Positions 44,729-53,805 of a stretch of DNA of 64,000 nucleotides are shown in pieces. Numbering within the stretch: the first letter of the stretch is position 1; the number at the start of each line of letters is the position of its first letter. Below the pieces are notes generated by a model. The model was not told where the DNA came from. It ran no database searches and saw only the letters and a program-made list of their open reading frames with translations. The DNA is from Kitasatospora aureofaciens (GTDB lineage Bacteria; Actinomycetota; Actinomycetes; Streptomycetales; Streptomycetaceae): contig NZ_JAHTKP010000013.1 in assembly GCF_019192735.1 (NCBI RefSeq), positions 1 through 64,000 of the forward strand, read 5' to 3'. Position numbers and translations under genes: made by a program.

Positions 44729-46039
44729 GTGTCCGAGACCGCAGCCGATCTGACGAAGCCGGACAGCACCGTCGAGAGCACGGCCGACGTCATCGTGGTC
44801 GGCGCGGGCCCGGCCGGCTCCACCACCGCGTACTACCTCGCCCAGGCCGGGCTGGACGTGCTGCTGCTGGAGAAGACCTCGTTCCCCCGCGAGAAGGTGT
44901 GCGGCGACGGCCTCACCCCGCGTGCCACCAAGCAGCTGGTGGACATGGGCATCGACGTCTCCACCGCGAACGGCTGGCTGCACAACAAGGGCCTGCGCAT
45001 CGTCGGCGGCGGCGTGCGGCTGGAGCTCGACTGGCCCGAGCTGTCCGCCTTCCCGGACTACGGCCTGGTCCGCAAGCGCGCCGACTTCGACGAGCTGCTG
45101 GCCCGTCAGGCCGAGAAGGCCGGCGCCCGGCTCTACGAGCGCTGCAACGTCAGCGGCCCGGTGCTGGACGATCGCACCGGCCGAATCGTCGGTGTCACCG
45201 CGAAGCTCGGCGACGAGAAGCGGCCGGTCACCTTCCGCGCCCCGCTCGTCGTCGCCGCCGACGGCAACTCCACCCGGCTCTCCCTCGCCATGGGCCTGCA
45301 CCGGCGCGAGGACCGGCCGATGGGCGTCGCCTACCGGACGTACTTCACCTCCCCGCGCCACGACGACGACTACCTGGAGTCCTGGCTGGAGCTGTGGGAC
45401 ACCCGTGCCGGCCAGCGCAAGCTGCTGCCCGGCTACGGCTGGATCTTCGGCATGGGCGACGGCACCTCCAACGTCGGCCTCGGCATCCTCAACTCCTCGC
45501 CCGCGTTCGGCGAACTCGACTGGCGCGAGGTGCTCAAGGCCTGGTGCGCGAGCATGCCGGAGGAGTGGGGCTACACCCCCGAGAACATGACCGACCCGAT
45601 CCGCGGCGCCGCGCTGCCGATGGCCTTCAACCGGCAGCCGCACTACACCCGCGGCCTGCTGCTCGTCGGCGACGCGGGCGGCATGGTCAACCCGTTCAAC
45701 GGCGAGGGCATCGCCTACGCGATGGAATCCGGCCAAATCGCCGCCGGCGTCATCGTCCAGGCCCACGCCCGGGTCACTGAAGGCGGACGCGAGCGCGCCC
45801 TCCAGGCCTACCCGCGCATCCTCAAGGACGTCTACGGCGGCTACTACACGATGGGCCGCGCCTTCGTGAAGCTCATCGGAAACCCCTCGGTGATGCAGCT
45901 CGCCACCCAGCGCGGGCTCACCCACCCGATGCTGATGCGCTTCGTCCTCAAGCTGCTCGCCAACCTCACCGACCCGCAGGGCGGCGACGCGATGGACCGC
46001 ATCATCAACGGCCTGGCCAAGGTCGCGCCGAACGCCTAG
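44729..46039 (+). CDS. geranylgeranyl reductase-family flavoprotein (MenJ-like)
   Basis: About 436 residues. The FAD-binding motif VVGAGPAGSTTAYYLA is near residue 20-36. Further motifs are KVCGDGLTPRA and LLVGDAGGMVNPFNGEGIAYAMESG. This family reduces isoprenoid double bonds. In mycobacteria the relative MenJ saturates one isoprene unit of menaquinone; the adjacent menG and the nuo operon make that role likely here (inference). GTG 44729 is preceded by CCAGGAG. It overlaps the convergent MazG gene by four bases. Confidence 0.85.
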   Translation: MSETAADLTKPDSTVESTADVIVVGAGPAGSTTAYYLAQAGLDVLLLEKTSFPREKVCGDGLTPRATKQLVDMGIDVSTANGWLHNKGLRIVGGGVRLELDWPELSAFPDYGLVRKRADFDELLARQAEKAGARLYERCNVSGPVLDDRTGRIVGVTAKLGDEKRPVTFRAPLVVAADGNSTRLSLAMGLHRREDRPMGVAYRTYFTSPRHDDDYLESWLELWDTRAGQRKLLPGYGWIFGMGDGTSNVGLGILNSSPAFGELDWREVLKAWCASMPEEWGYTPENMTDPIRGAALPMAFNRQPHYTRGLLLVGDAGGMVNPFNGEGIAYAMESGQIAAGVIVQAHARVTEGGRERALQAYPRILKDVYGGYYTMGRAFVKLIGNPSVMQLATQRGLTHPMLMRFVLKLLANLTDPQGGDAMDRIINGLAKVAPNA

Positions 46040-46467
46040 AACGCCTGGGCTCTGTTGGGCTCCTGGGCAGTGTCGGGCGCCTGAATCGTGTCGGTCGCCC
46101 GGGCCGTGTCGGGTGCTGCCTCCTGCTGCTTCTCGTGGCCGTCCGGGCGGCGGGAGGCGGCGGAGCGGCGTTCGACGTAGGCGAGGCGGTCGGCGAAGAC
46201 CCGGGCCGCGTCCGGGGTGAGCGTCCGGAGGGCAACGAGGGCGGAGAAGACGACGTCGCAGAGCTCGTGCTGGACGTCCTCCCAGGTGTGGGTGACGCCC
46301 TTGCGCGGGTTCTGGCCGGTGGCGCCGATCACCGCCGCGCCGACCTCGCCGATCTCCTCGGAGAGCTTGAGGATCCGCAGCAGGCGCTCCTCCTGGGGCG
46401 ACTGCGTGCTCGCCTCGTCGAGCCAGGCGACCAGGTGGTCGACGCTCTCCCAGATCCTGCTGTCCAT
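46036..46467 (-). CDS. MazG-like nucleotide pyrophosphohydrolase
   Basis: A 143-residue protein. KLSEEIGEVGAAVIGATGQNP and VQHELCDVVFSALVAL supply the EExxE and ExxD metal-binding motifs of all-alpha NTP pyrophosphatases. It probably removes non-canonical nucleotides. The C-terminal 40 residues are low-complexity with repeated A-x-DT-x-QAPDTAQ. It overlaps the convergent reductase gene by 4 bases. Confidence 0.8.
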   Translation of the reverse strand: MDSRIWESVDHLVAWLDEASTQSPQEERLLRILKLSEEIGEVGAAVIGATGQNPRKGVTHTWEDVQHELCDVVFSALVALRTLTPDAARVFADRLAYVERRSAASRRPDGHEKQQEAAPDTARATDTIQAPDTAQEPNRAQAF

Positions 46468-46540
46468 GCGGCCCTGCTCCCGTGCGGTGTCGTTGCTGCT
46501 GCCACCGTACGGGAGCGGCGACGGCCCCGTGCGTGGTCGG

Positions 46541-47209
46541 TCAGCTGGTGCTGATCTTCACGTGGCGGATGTCCACCGGGAGGCTGGGGTAGCCGTCGCC
46601 CGGACCGTTCTGGTCGTCCTCGCCGCCCGCGGCGATCTTCTGCAGGACGTCCAGGCCCGCCGTGACCCGGCCGAACGGGGTGTAGGCGGGGGAGAGCTTG
46701 GTGTCCTTCCAGACGAAGAAGAACTGGCTGCCGTTGGTGTTGGGCCCGGCGTTGGCCATCGCCACGGTGCCGGCCGGGTAGGTGGCGCCGGTCAGGTTCT
46801 CGTCCGGGAAGGAATAACCGGGGCCGCCGCTGCCCGTCCCGGTCGGGTCGCCGCACTGGAGGACGTAGATCCGCTGGGTGGTGAGGCGGTGGCAGTGGGT
46901 GCGGTCGAAGTAGTCGTGTTCGGCGAGGAAGCGGAACGAGAAGGTGGTGCAGGGCGCCTTGTCGGTCAACGCTTCGAAGGTGATCCGGCCCTGACTGGTC
47001 CGCAGCGTCGCGCGGTAGGGCTCGGCGGCCTCCTCGGGGTCGAAGTCCGGGATGCCCTTGAAGTTGTCGGCCGGCACGGCCGGGGTGTAGCTGCAGGCGG
47101 TGCTCGGGGCGGACGCGGGTGCGGGGCTGTCCGCGACGGCGGTGCCGGTGCTCGCCGCGAGCGGGAGGACGGTGGCGGCGGCGACCAGCGCCCAATGCTT
47201 GCGCTTCAC
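46541..47209 (-). CDS. secreted peptidyl-prolyl isomerase (cyclophilin)
   Basis: About 222 residues. A start at GTG 47209, with GGAAGG upstream, gives a classical signal peptide (MKRKHWALVAAATVLPLAAS to AVADS). The cyclophilin domain has TFSFRFLAEHDYFDRTHCHRL and MANAGPNTNGSQFFF with the active-site residues. It probably assists folding of exported proteins. The longer frame from 47251 adds an N-terminal stretch with poor coding bias. Confidence 0.88.
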   Translation of the reverse strand: MKRKHWALVAAATVLPLAASTGTAVADSPAPASAPSTACSYTPAVPADNFKGIPDFDPEEAAEPYRATLRTSQGRITFEALTDKAPCTTFSFRFLAEHDYFDRTHCHRLTTQRIYVLQCGDPTGTGSGGPGYSFPDENLTGATYPAGTVAMANAGPNTNGSQFFFVWKDTKLSPAYTPFGRVTAGLDVLQKIAAGGEDDQNGPGDGYPSLPVDIRHVKISTS

Positions 47210-47345
47210 GTGACGGGCCTTCCGGGGGGTGGTGGACGGCTGGATTGTCATGTCGACATCATCCATGCCGGGGTGGGGATCCGGTAGGGGGCGGTGGGGT
47301 CGCAGTTTCGGTGGGGGTGGCGGTGAACCTCTGTGTGAGTGCGAG

Positions 47346-48065
47346 TCAGGAGGCCTCCGGGGTGCTGGGTTTCGGTGTGGAGCCTTCGGCGACGGAGGCT
47401 TCTGGGGTGGTGGCTTCCGGGGTGGAGGCCTCTGGGGCGGTGGTGGATGTGAACAGCCCGGCGCGGGCGGCCAGGGCGGCGGCGTCGGCGGCGCACTCGG
47501 CTGCGCGGGCGTCCAGCGGCTCGCCGGTGACGAACAGGCGGTAGTAGAGCGGGGCGGTGGCGGCCCGGATCACCTCGGCACCGTCCGTTCCCGCGGGCAA
47601 CTCGCCGCGGGTGACGGCCCGTTCGGCCACCTCTGCGGCCTGGCGGTGGCGGGCCGCGAAGAACGCGTGCAGGGCGGCCGCGCCGGTGTCGGAGCGCTGA
47701 GCGGCGGTGATCAGTGCGGTGGGGGTCCGGCCCAGGTCGGGGTCGGTGAAGACGGTGAACACCTCATGGGTGATCCGGCGGAGGTCCTCGCCGAGGTCCC
47801 CGGTGTCGGGCAGCGGCCAGAGCCGGTCGGCGGAGGCCGTCAGGGCGTCCGCGACCAGACCGTCCACCCCGCCCCAGCGCCGGTAGAGGGTCGCCTTGTG
47901 GACGCCGGAGCGGGCCGCGACCGCGTCGACGGTGAGGCCGTCGTACCCCTTCTCGGTGACCTCGGCGAGCGTGGCGGCGACCACGTCCGCCCGGACCCGG
48001 GCGCTCCGCCCGCCGGGGCGGGGGGTCGGGGTGTGCGGGGGGTGAGTGTCCGGACGCTCGGTCAA
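47346..48065 (-). CDS. TetR-family transcriptional repressor
   Basis: About 239 residues. The N-terminal helix-turn-helix is GLTVDAVAARSGVHKATLYRRWG. The C-terminal ligand domain has AALHAFFAARHRQAAEVAE. The last 35 residues are low-complexity T/P/E/A/S repeats. TTG 48065 is preceded by GGAG 6 bases away. The GGAG overlaps operator O1. It diverges from the CatB-like acetyltransferase gene, its probable target. Confidence 0.88.
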   Translation of the reverse strand: MTERPDTHPPHTPTPRPGGRSARVRADVVAATLAEVTEKGYDGLTVDAVAARSGVHKATLYRRWGGVDGLVADALTASADRLWPLPDTGDLGEDLRRITHEVFTVFTDPDLGRTPTALITAAQRSDTGAAALHAFFAARHRQAAEVAERAVTRGELPAGTDGAEVIRAATAPLYYRLFVTGEPLDARAAECAADAAALAARAGLFTSTTAPEASTPEATTPEASVAEGSTPKPSTPEAS

Positions 48066-48068
48066 AGT

Positions 48069-48080
48069 CGACTCCAGTCG
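48069..48080. promoter_or_regulatory. operator O1 (TetR)
   Basis: CGACTCCAGTCG is the inner part of the perfect operator O2. It overlaps the TetR ribosome-binding site, giving autorepression. Confidence 0.65.
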
Positions 48081-48121
48081 CGTTAAGGCTTGCCGTGGTG
48101 GTGGGCCTGTGCCATGCTCAT

Positions 48122-48147
48122 CGTAATGCGACTCCAGTCGCATTACG
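48122..48147. promoter_or_regulatory. operator O2 (TetR), perfect inverted repeat
   Basis: CGTAATGCGACT and AGTCGCATTACG are 12-base arms around CC. It lies 13 bases before the GTG of the acetyltransferase gene, where repressor binding would block transcription. It shares its core with O1, 53 bases away. Confidence 0.82.
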
Positions 48148-48159
48148 AGAGGAGCCCCC

Positions 48160-48825
48160 GTGACCGCCACCGCCATCCCCGACCCGACCGCCCTCCACCC
48201 GCTGGCCGGCCACGACCGGGTGGTCCTGCTGCGCCCCCTCGTCACGGACCCGCGGATCCAGGTCGGCGAGTACACCTACTTCGACGACCCGGACGGTGCC
48301 ACCCTCTTCGAGGAGCGCAACGTCCTCTACGCCTACGGGCCCGAGCGGCTGGTGATCGGCAAGTACTGCGCGCTCGCCACCGGCACCCGGTTCCTGATGG
48401 CCGGTGCCGCCCACCCGACCATCGGCGTCTCCACCTTCCCGTTCACGATGTTCGGCGGCAGCTGGACCGAACAGACCCTCGACATCGTCACCGGCCTCCC
48501 CACCAGGGGCGACACCGTGGTCGGCAACGACGTCTGGTTCGGCTACGGCGCCACCGTCCTGCCGGGGGTGCGCATCGGCGACGGGGCCATCATCGCGGCC
48601 GGCGCCGTGGTCACCGCCGACGTCGAGCCCTACACCGTTGTCGGCGGCAACCCCGCCCGCCCGATCCGGCGCCGCTTCGACGACGCCGACATCGAGCGAC
48701 TGCTGCGCGCGGCCTGGTGGGACTGGCCCGTCGAGCTCGTGACCGAGCACGTTCGCACCATCATGTCCGGGACCCCGGCCGACATCGAGGCGATCGCCGA
48801 GACCCACGGTCTGTTCGCTGTCTGA
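48160..48825 (+). CDS. CatB-related (xenobiotic) O-acetyltransferase
   Basis: A 221-residue left-handed beta-helix acetyltransferase of the Vat/XAT type. [21 protein letters not shown] carries the catalytic His; FGGSWTEQ and [30 protein letters not shown] are the hexapeptide coils. The family acetylates chloramphenicol, streptogramins or other xenobiotics. GTG 48160 follows GAGAGGAG. The upstream TetR repressor with its operator makes it a probable inducible resistance gene. Confidence 0.88.
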   Translation: MTATAIPDPTALHPLAGHDRVVLLRPLVTDPRIQVGEYTYFDDPDGATLFEERNVLYAYGPERLVIGKYCALATGTRFLMAGAAHPTIGVSTFPFTMFGGSWTEQTLDIVTGLPTRGDTVVGNDVWFGYGATVLPGVRIGDGAIIAAGAVVTADVEPYTVVGGNPARPIRRRFDDADIERLLRAAWWDWPVELVTEHVRTIMSGTPADIEAIAETHGLFAV

Positions 48826-48998
48826 TCCGCCGGATCCTGGACAGACCGTTGATCGCGAGTGGGCCGGTGCGCGAGGATGGCGCTTCGCTCCACGCCCTGC
48901 CTCGTCCATCGCTGCGCCGTCCGCCCAGCTTCGGGGGCCGTCCGACGCCGTACGGTACTCGCACCCGCCGGTTCCGTTCGCTCGGAGGGATCTGACCC

Positions 48999-49958
48999 AT
49001 GCGTGCCTCCTTTCCCAAGTCCTCGTCCTCGTCGGTTCTTCGTGATCTGCCGGTGCTGCTCGTGGCGGTGGTGTGGGGGTCGAGCTTCCTGGCCGTCCAG
49101 CGGGTGGCCGAGCCGGGGACGGTCGTGGCGATGCTCGTGCTGCGGTTCGGGTTGGTCCTGCCACTCCTCGGGACGGTCGCCTGGCGGGCCCTGCGAGGGC
49201 TGAGCCGCACCGAGTGGCTGGGCGGGGCCGTGCTCGGAGTGGTGCTCAGCGGGATCTTCCTGCTGGAGACGTACGGCGCGGTGCACACCTCCGCCACCAA
49301 CGCCGGACTGATCATCAGCCTCGCGATGGTGCTCACCCCGCTCGGCGAGAGCGCTCTCTGCCGAACGGCGCCCCCGCGCGCCTTCCTCGCCGCGGCCGGC
49401 CTGGCGGTGCTCGGTGTCGCGCTGCTTACCGGGGACGGCGGGCTCCGGCCACCCGCGCTCGGGGATCTGCTGGTGTTGTTCGCAGCCGTTGTCCGGTCCG
49501 CGTACGTGCTCACCATGGCCCGCGCCCGGGCCGTCCGGGACACCGACATGCTGGCCCTGACCTGGGTGCAACTCGCCACCGCGACAGCCGTGTTCGGCGT
49601 GGTCGCGCTGTCCGTCGGCCCGTCGCCGTGGACCGTCGCGGCCTCGTACGGGCCGGCCCAGTGGGCCTGGCTGCTGCATCTTTCCTTGTTCTGCACGCTG
49701 TTCGCCTTCTTCGTTCAGATGTGGGCCGTCCGGGCCACATCGCCGTCCCGGGTGAGCCTGCTGCTCGGCACCGAGCCGCTCTGGGCCGCCGTCTTCGGCA
49801 TCACCCTCGCCGGCAACCGGATGGGGTTGCTCGCCCTGGTGGGCGGGGCCCTGGTGCTGGTCGCGACCGAATGGGGCCGCCGCACCGCCCCCGCTCCGCG
49901 CCGGGCGGAGGAGCCGGCGGCCGAGCCTGAGCGGACCGCGGACCCGGCCCCGGCGTGA
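48999..49958 (+). CDS. EamA-family (DMT) transporter
   Basis: A 319-residue membrane protein with ten predicted helices in two EamA repeats (LPVLLVAVVWGSSFLAVQRVAEPG and LLVLFAAVVRSAYVLTMARARAV). Typical EamA features are VVWGSSFL near the N terminus and GTEPLWAAVFGITLAG near the C terminus. It is probably a metabolite or drug exporter. ATG 48999 has GGAGGGATCT upstream. Confidence 0.85.
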   Translation: MRASFPKSSSSSVLRDLPVLLVAVVWGSSFLAVQRVAEPGTVVAMLVLRFGLVLPLLGTVAWRALRGLSRTEWLGGAVLGVVLSGIFLLETYGAVHTSATNAGLIISLAMVLTPLGESALCRTAPPRAFLAAAGLAVLGVALLTGDGGLRPPALGDLLVLFAAVVRSAYVLTMARARAVRDTDMLALTWVQLATATAVFGVVALSVGPSPWTVAASYGPAQWAWLLHLSLFCTLFAFFVQMWAVRATSPSRVSLLLGTEPLWAAVFGITLAGNRMGLLALVGGALVLVATEWGRRTAPAPRRAEEPAAEPERTADPAPA

Positions 49959-49971
49959 GAGGCCGCGGCGG

Positions 49972-50511
49972 TCATATTCGCCGCAGGGTGCGGCGCGCGT
50001 AGTCCGCGGTGACCGCGCCGAGCAGCGGACCCCAGGCCACGAGGGGCAGGTAGGCGAGCGTCATCACCAGCGCGGCGAAGCCCTGCGGGGAGTCGGGATC
50101 GGCCATGTTCCTGGCCCAGCCGCCGAACAGGGCGAGCAGGCCGAAGGTGGTCAGGAGGGCCGAGCCCAGTGCGGCCGGGACGATCGCGACGAGCGGCCGG
50201 ACCGCCCGGCCACCGATCAGCGGCATCCAGCGAGGCACCACCAGGCCCCAGGGGCGGACCAGCCCGACGGTGAGGAAGGCCAGCGTCTCGGCCAGCGCGC
50301 TCAGTGCCACCACGTATACGGTGCCCCACCCCGGGCAGTACCGACGGGCCTCCTCGGCCATCGCCCCGCTGAACCCGACCGGGATGCCGAGGCCGAGCGC
50401 GATCCGCCACACCCCCGAGGGCACGGTGGTCCACACGGCGGCCCTCGCCGCCAACTCGGCCCAGCGTGGAGCGGTCGGCACGGCCCGGGCGTTGATCGTG
50501 ATCTCCGACAT
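49972..50511 (-). CDS. small multi-pass membrane protein
   Basis: A 179-residue protein with about five hydrophobic helices (WTTVPSGVWRIALGLGIPVGF, VALSALAETLAFLTVGLV, PLVAIVPAALGSALLTTFGLL, ALVMTLAYLPLVAWGPLLG). No family was recognised. ATG 50511 has an AGGAGGGAG upstream. It is transcribed toward the EamA gene and divergently from the two-component genes. Confidence 0.72.
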   Translation of the reverse strand: MSEITINARAVPTAPRWAELAARAAVWTTVPSGVWRIALGLGIPVGFSGAMAEEARRYCPGWGTVYVVALSALAETLAFLTVGLVRPWGLVVPRWMPLIGGRAVRPLVAIVPAALGSALLTTFGLLALFGGWARNMADPDSPQGFAALVMTLAYLPLVAWGPLLGAVTADYARRTLRRI

Positions 50512-50697
50512 GGTGGTGAACTCCCTCCTGGTCGGCCCCGGCGGCCGATCCGATGGCTCAAGCCTGGCGGCCCGCCGGAGTCGGCGGCAGATGCTGATCG
50601 GGCTGTTCTCCCAGCTCAACGGGCCTGTGAAATATGCCGATCGGCACAGGTGCCCGCCCCTTGGCGCGTCGTAATGTGGCAGTCGAAGGGAGGCGTG

Positions 50698-51825
50698 ATG
50701 CTGCGTCAGCTGTTTGCGGTGGTCGTTCCGGTCGTCCTGCCGTTCGGGTGGGCGGCCCGCACGCGCTACGGGGTGGCGGCCGTGGCCGCTGCGGCCGGAG
50801 CGGTGTCGGTGGCGGTCACGGCCGGCGTCTGGATCGCCGGCCGGTGGACGGAATCGGACCGGTGGCCGGGCCTGGTCGGCCTGTTCGAGCTGGCCGCCCT
50901 GCTGCTGCTCGTGGTGCTCGCCCTGCGGACCGAGGACGGCCGCCGGAGCGCGGTGGCGGTCTGGACCGTCGGCGGCGCGGTCGCGCTCTGGCCGTCCCGC
51001 TTCGGACTCGTGACCGGCCCCTGGGACGTGTTCACCCTCTTCGGCTTCGGCGCGGTCTTCGCACTGCCGGCCGTCCTGATCGGGCTCTACCTGCGCGGAC
51101 TCGACGAGGGCCGGCGCCGGGCGGTGGCCGAGGCCCGACGTGCCCAGCGCCTGGAACTGGCCCACGACCTGCACGACTTCGTCGCGCACGACGTCAGCGG
51201 CATGGTCGCCCAGGCGCAGGCCGGCGCCTACCTGGCCGCGATCGACCCGGCCCGGGCGGTCGCCCTGTTCGAACGGATAGAGCAGGCCGGGCAGCGGGCC
51301 CTGGCGTCGCTGGACCGGACGGTTCAGCTGCTGCGCACGGAGGAGGGGACCGGGCGCGGCCCACAGCCGGGGCTGGCGGAACTCGCCGAGGTGGCCGAGC
51401 GGTTCGCCGCCTCGGGCGGGGCGGAGGTCAGATTGGAGCTGCCGGACCGGCCGGTCCCGAGGGAGGTGTCGGGGACGGTCCACCGGATCGTCGTCGAGGC
51501 GCTGACCAACGTCCGGCGGCACGCCCCGGGAGCCCGGCAGGTCGACGTCCGGGCGCGCTGCACCGGCGGGTGGCTGGAGTTGACCGTGACGAACGACGGC
51601 CGGACGCCGGGTTCGGGTGGGCGTCCCCGGCGCGGCGGCGGCAGTGGACTGCCGGGCCTGGCGGCCAGGGCGGAGGCACTGGGCGGCACGTTCGACGCGG
51701 GTGCGGACGAGCGGGATGCCTGGCGGGTGACGGCGCGGTTGCCGTTGGAGGGGCACGAGAAGCAGGACGGGTGGGACCGGCCGGAGATGCCGGCGAGGAC
51801 GAGTGCAGGGGAGAGGTGCAGATGA
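50698..51825 (+). CDS. sensor histidine kinase (NarL-type pair)
   Basis: About 375 residues. Four to five membrane segments occupy the first 150 residues. The HisKA_3-type phosphoacceptor is [15 protein letters not shown] with the His near residue 163. HATPase_c motifs are [14 protein letters not shown] and a GxGxxG-like [16 protein letters not shown]. It phosphorylates the response regulator next to it. ATG 50698 follows GAAGGGAGG. Its stop overlaps the next start (ATGA). Confidence 0.87.
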   Translation: MLRQLFAVVVPVVLPFGWAARTRYGVAAVAAAAGAVSVAVTAGVWIAGRWTESDRWPGLVGLFELAALLLLVVLALRTEDGRRSAVAVWTVGGAVALWPSRFGLVTGPWDVFTLFGFGAVFALPAVLIGLYLRGLDEGRRRAVAEARRAQRLELAHDLHDFVAHDVSGMVAQAQAGAYLAAIDPARAVALFERIEQAGQRALASLDRTVQLLRTEEGTGRGPQPGLAELAEVAERFAASGGAEVRLELPDRPVPREVSGTVHRIVVEALTNVRRHAPGARQVDVRARCTGGWLELTVTNDGRTPGSGGRPRRGGGSGLPGLAARAEALGGTFDAGADERDAWRVTARLPLEGHEKQDGWDRPEMPARTSAGERCR

Positions 51826-52511
51826 GCAGCGGTTCGGGGCCGATCCGCATCCTGGTCGCGGACGACCAGGCGGATGTCCGCAGTGCGTTCCGGATGATCC
51901 TGGACGCCCAGCCGGACATGGTGGTGGTGGCGGAGGCGGCGGACGGCGCCGCGGCGGTGGCGGAGGCCCGGCGGCTTCGGCCGGACGTCGTGCTCGCGGA
52001 CATCCGGATGCCGAAGCTCGACGGCCTGGAGGTCACGAGGCAATTGGCCGGGGAGTGCAAGGTGATCGTGGTGACCACCTTCGACCTGGACGAGTACGTG
52101 CACACGGCCTTGAGACATGGTGCGGCCGGGTTCCTGCTGAAGCGCTCGGGGCCGGTGCTGCTGATCGAGGCGGTGCGGGCGGCGATGGCCGGGGACGCGT
52201 TGATCAGCCCACAGGTCACCGTCCGGTTGCTGCGGCACATGGCGGCGCCGGCGGACGACCGTCGGGCCGATGCCGGCCCCGCGGCGACGGCGCCGCTGAT
52301 AGCCGGCCCGATCGAGGAACTGACCGCGAGAGAAAGGGAGATCGCCGAACTGGTGGCAGACGGCGCGACGAACGCCGAGATCGGAGCGGGACTGTTCATT
52401 TCACCGGGGACGGTGAAGAACCACCTCGCCAACGTCCAGCGCAAGCTCGGCGCCCGTAACCGGGTGGGCATCGCGGCTTGGGTCTGGGAGCAGGCAGCCG
52501 GTATCCGGTAA
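51822..52511 (+). CDS. NarL/LuxR-type response regulator
   Basis: A 229-residue response regulator. The receiver domain has Asp14/Asp15, the phosphoacceptor Asp60 in [11 protein letters not shown], and the later Thr/Lys. The LuxR helix-turn-helix is [36 protein letters not shown] at about 167-202. It is coupled to the kinase gene by the ATGA overlap. Its target genes are unknown; the divergent membrane protein gene is a candidate. Confidence 0.9.
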   Translation: MSSGSGPIRILVADDQADVRSAFRMILDAQPDMVVVAEAADGAAAVAEARRLRPDVVLADIRMPKLDGLEVTRQLAGECKVIVVTTFDLDEYVHTALRHGAAGFLLKRSGPVLLIEAVRAAMAGDALISPQVTVRLLRHMAAPADDRRADAGPAATAPLIAGPIEELTAREREIAELVADGATNAEIGAGLFISPGTVKNHLANVQRKLGARNRVGIAAWVWEQAAGIR

Positions 52512-53082
52512 CCGGCCCCTTCGAACGGCGGGACGAGCCAGGACACGGGCGGAGGCCCGGTCCGGAAAGGAGGGTTGGGGCCCAGGGGCGAGAGGGCGCG
52601 AGGCCGCACGGGCGAGAACCCGAGCAGGCGGGCGAGGGACGACGGCGAGGGGCGACGAGGAGGGAGGAGAGGGAGAGGGCGCGAGGGCGCGGCGGCTCCC
52701 GGGTGCAGGGCACGAGGGCGGCAGGCGGCGGGTGGCGGGCAGCGGGCGGAGGGTCGGGGTGCCGCGCGCTGGGCCAGGCATGGCCCAGCGCGGGAGAGGG
52801 GCGGGCGGCGGGAGGGGGGAGGGGGGAGGGGGAGGCCCCCAATGCGAGTTCGCGCGCTTGTGAACGAAGGGTCAAGCGAACGTTCGCCCCCCGGCCACCC
52901 CTCCGGGTGAGCCGCTATAACACGTCAACATGACGCCCTGAAATTTGCTATCTCCGACGCATAGTTGATATAGAAGCGCGGCCCTGACCAGCCGCTTCAC
53001 AAGTAAATGCGACTGGTTGTGACCATTTGACTTCTTTGCGTTGACAACTATGGGCGTGTTCGCATTCGGCACGATTCCAAGG

Positions 53083-53131
53083 GTGTCGTAGATCACAAAG
53101 ATCCCGGCGAACTGCGTGTCGCAGATCACAA
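53083..53131 (+). repeat. 16-bp direct repeat GTGTCGNAGATCACAA in the nuo promoter region
   Basis: GTGTCGTAGATCACAA (53083-53098) and GTGTCGCAGATCACAA (53116-53131) differ in one base and are spaced 33 bases apart, three helical turns. This layout suggests an activator site, possibly overlapping the promoter. The factor is unknown. Confidence 0.75.
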
Positions 53132-53165
53132 GCCGACGGGCATAGGATGCGCTCGTTCCAGGCTT

Positions 53166-53181
53166 TGTGAACTGCCTCACA
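53166..53181. promoter_or_regulatory. candidate Rex operator
   Basis: TGTGAACTGCCTCACA matches the Rex consensus TGTGAACNNNTTCACA in all but one fixed base. In S. coelicolor Rex is an NADH-sensing repressor of respiratory operons. It lies about 100 bases before the nuoA start. Confidence 0.7.
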
Positions 53182-53279
53182 TGAGGTGGATCTCGGGAAC
53201 TGGAACGCGGGTTCACCTCAGCGTGACCCGCCGGTTCCGATCTGCAGTCAAGGACGACTGGACGGAGGGAGCGGGGGCT

Positions 53280-53639
53280 ATGAATGCCTACGCGCCGATC
53301 CTCGTACTCGGTGCCATCGCGGCGGCGTTCGCGGTCGGCTCCGTCGTGATGGCCTCACTCACCGGCCCCAAGCGCTACAACCGGGCCAAGTTGGAGGCGT
53401 ACGAGTGCGGCATCGAGCCGACCCCGCAGCCCGTGGGCGGCGGTCGGTTCCCGATCAAGTACTACCTGACGGCGATGCTCTTCATCGTCTTCGACATCGA
53501 GATCGTCTTCCTCTACCCGTGGGCGGTGACCTTCGACGCTCTCGGGATCTTCGGGCTGGTCGAGATGCTCCTGTTCATCGCCACCGTCTTCGTCGCCTAC
53601 GCGTACGTGTGGCGGCGTGGCGGCCTGGAGTGGGACTGA
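53280..53639 (+). CDS. nuoA: NADH-quinone oxidoreductase subunit A
   Basis: A 119-residue complex I membrane subunit with three helices. LEAYECGIEPTP and FDIEIVFLYPW are conserved loops of the quinone-site region. ATG 53280 follows GGGAGCGGGGGC. It is the first gene of the nuo operon. A 166-base gap with short repeats separates it from nuoB, unlike the tight spacing of the later genes. Confidence 0.95.
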   Translation: MNAYAPILVLGAIAAAFAVGSVVMASLTGPKRYNRAKLEAYECGIEPTPQPVGGGRFPIKYYLTAMLFIVFDIEIVFLYPWAVTFDALGIFGLVEMLLFIATVFVAYAYVWRRGGLEWD

Positions 53640-53692
53640 GCGCGGGGTGGCCGCCCACCCGCCGCCGGCGCCGCGCGACCCCTTGTGAACGA

Positions 53693-53764
53693 GTGGACAA
53701 GCCCGAACGGGCGGACCGGCCCGCACAAGTGGACCAGCCCGAACGAGCGGACAAGCCAGAACCG
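53693..53764 (+). repeat. two imperfect 36-bp repeats between nuoA and nuoB
   Basis: The unit beginning GTGGACAAGCCCGAACGGGCG recurs 36 bases later as GTGGACCAGCCCGAACGAGCG. The frame could encode K/Q-PERAD-type repeats, but no start or ribosome-binding site is evident. Confidence 0.65.
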
Positions 53765-53805
53765 GCCGATGAACCACAGGACTTGAGGGCATTGAGAGGG
53801 ATCTG

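Larger units (their letters stand above)
52512..53279. other. 768-base region upstream of the nuo operon
   Basis: From 52560 to 52850 the top strand is purine-rich (G/A runs), with no plausible gene. From 52900 on the composition turns AT-richer and holds TTGACA at 53041, a pair of GTGTCG[T/C]AGATCACAA repeats, and a Rex-like site. This is the nuo promoter region. A leftward open frame (52872-53216) has no codon bias. Confidence 0.6.

Noticed and set aside
52872..53216. Leftward 114-residue open frame in the nuo promoter region
   Set aside because: It lacks streptomycete codon bias, overlaps the Rex-like site and direct repeats, and has no recognisable domain. The AT-rich content explains the open frame by chance.
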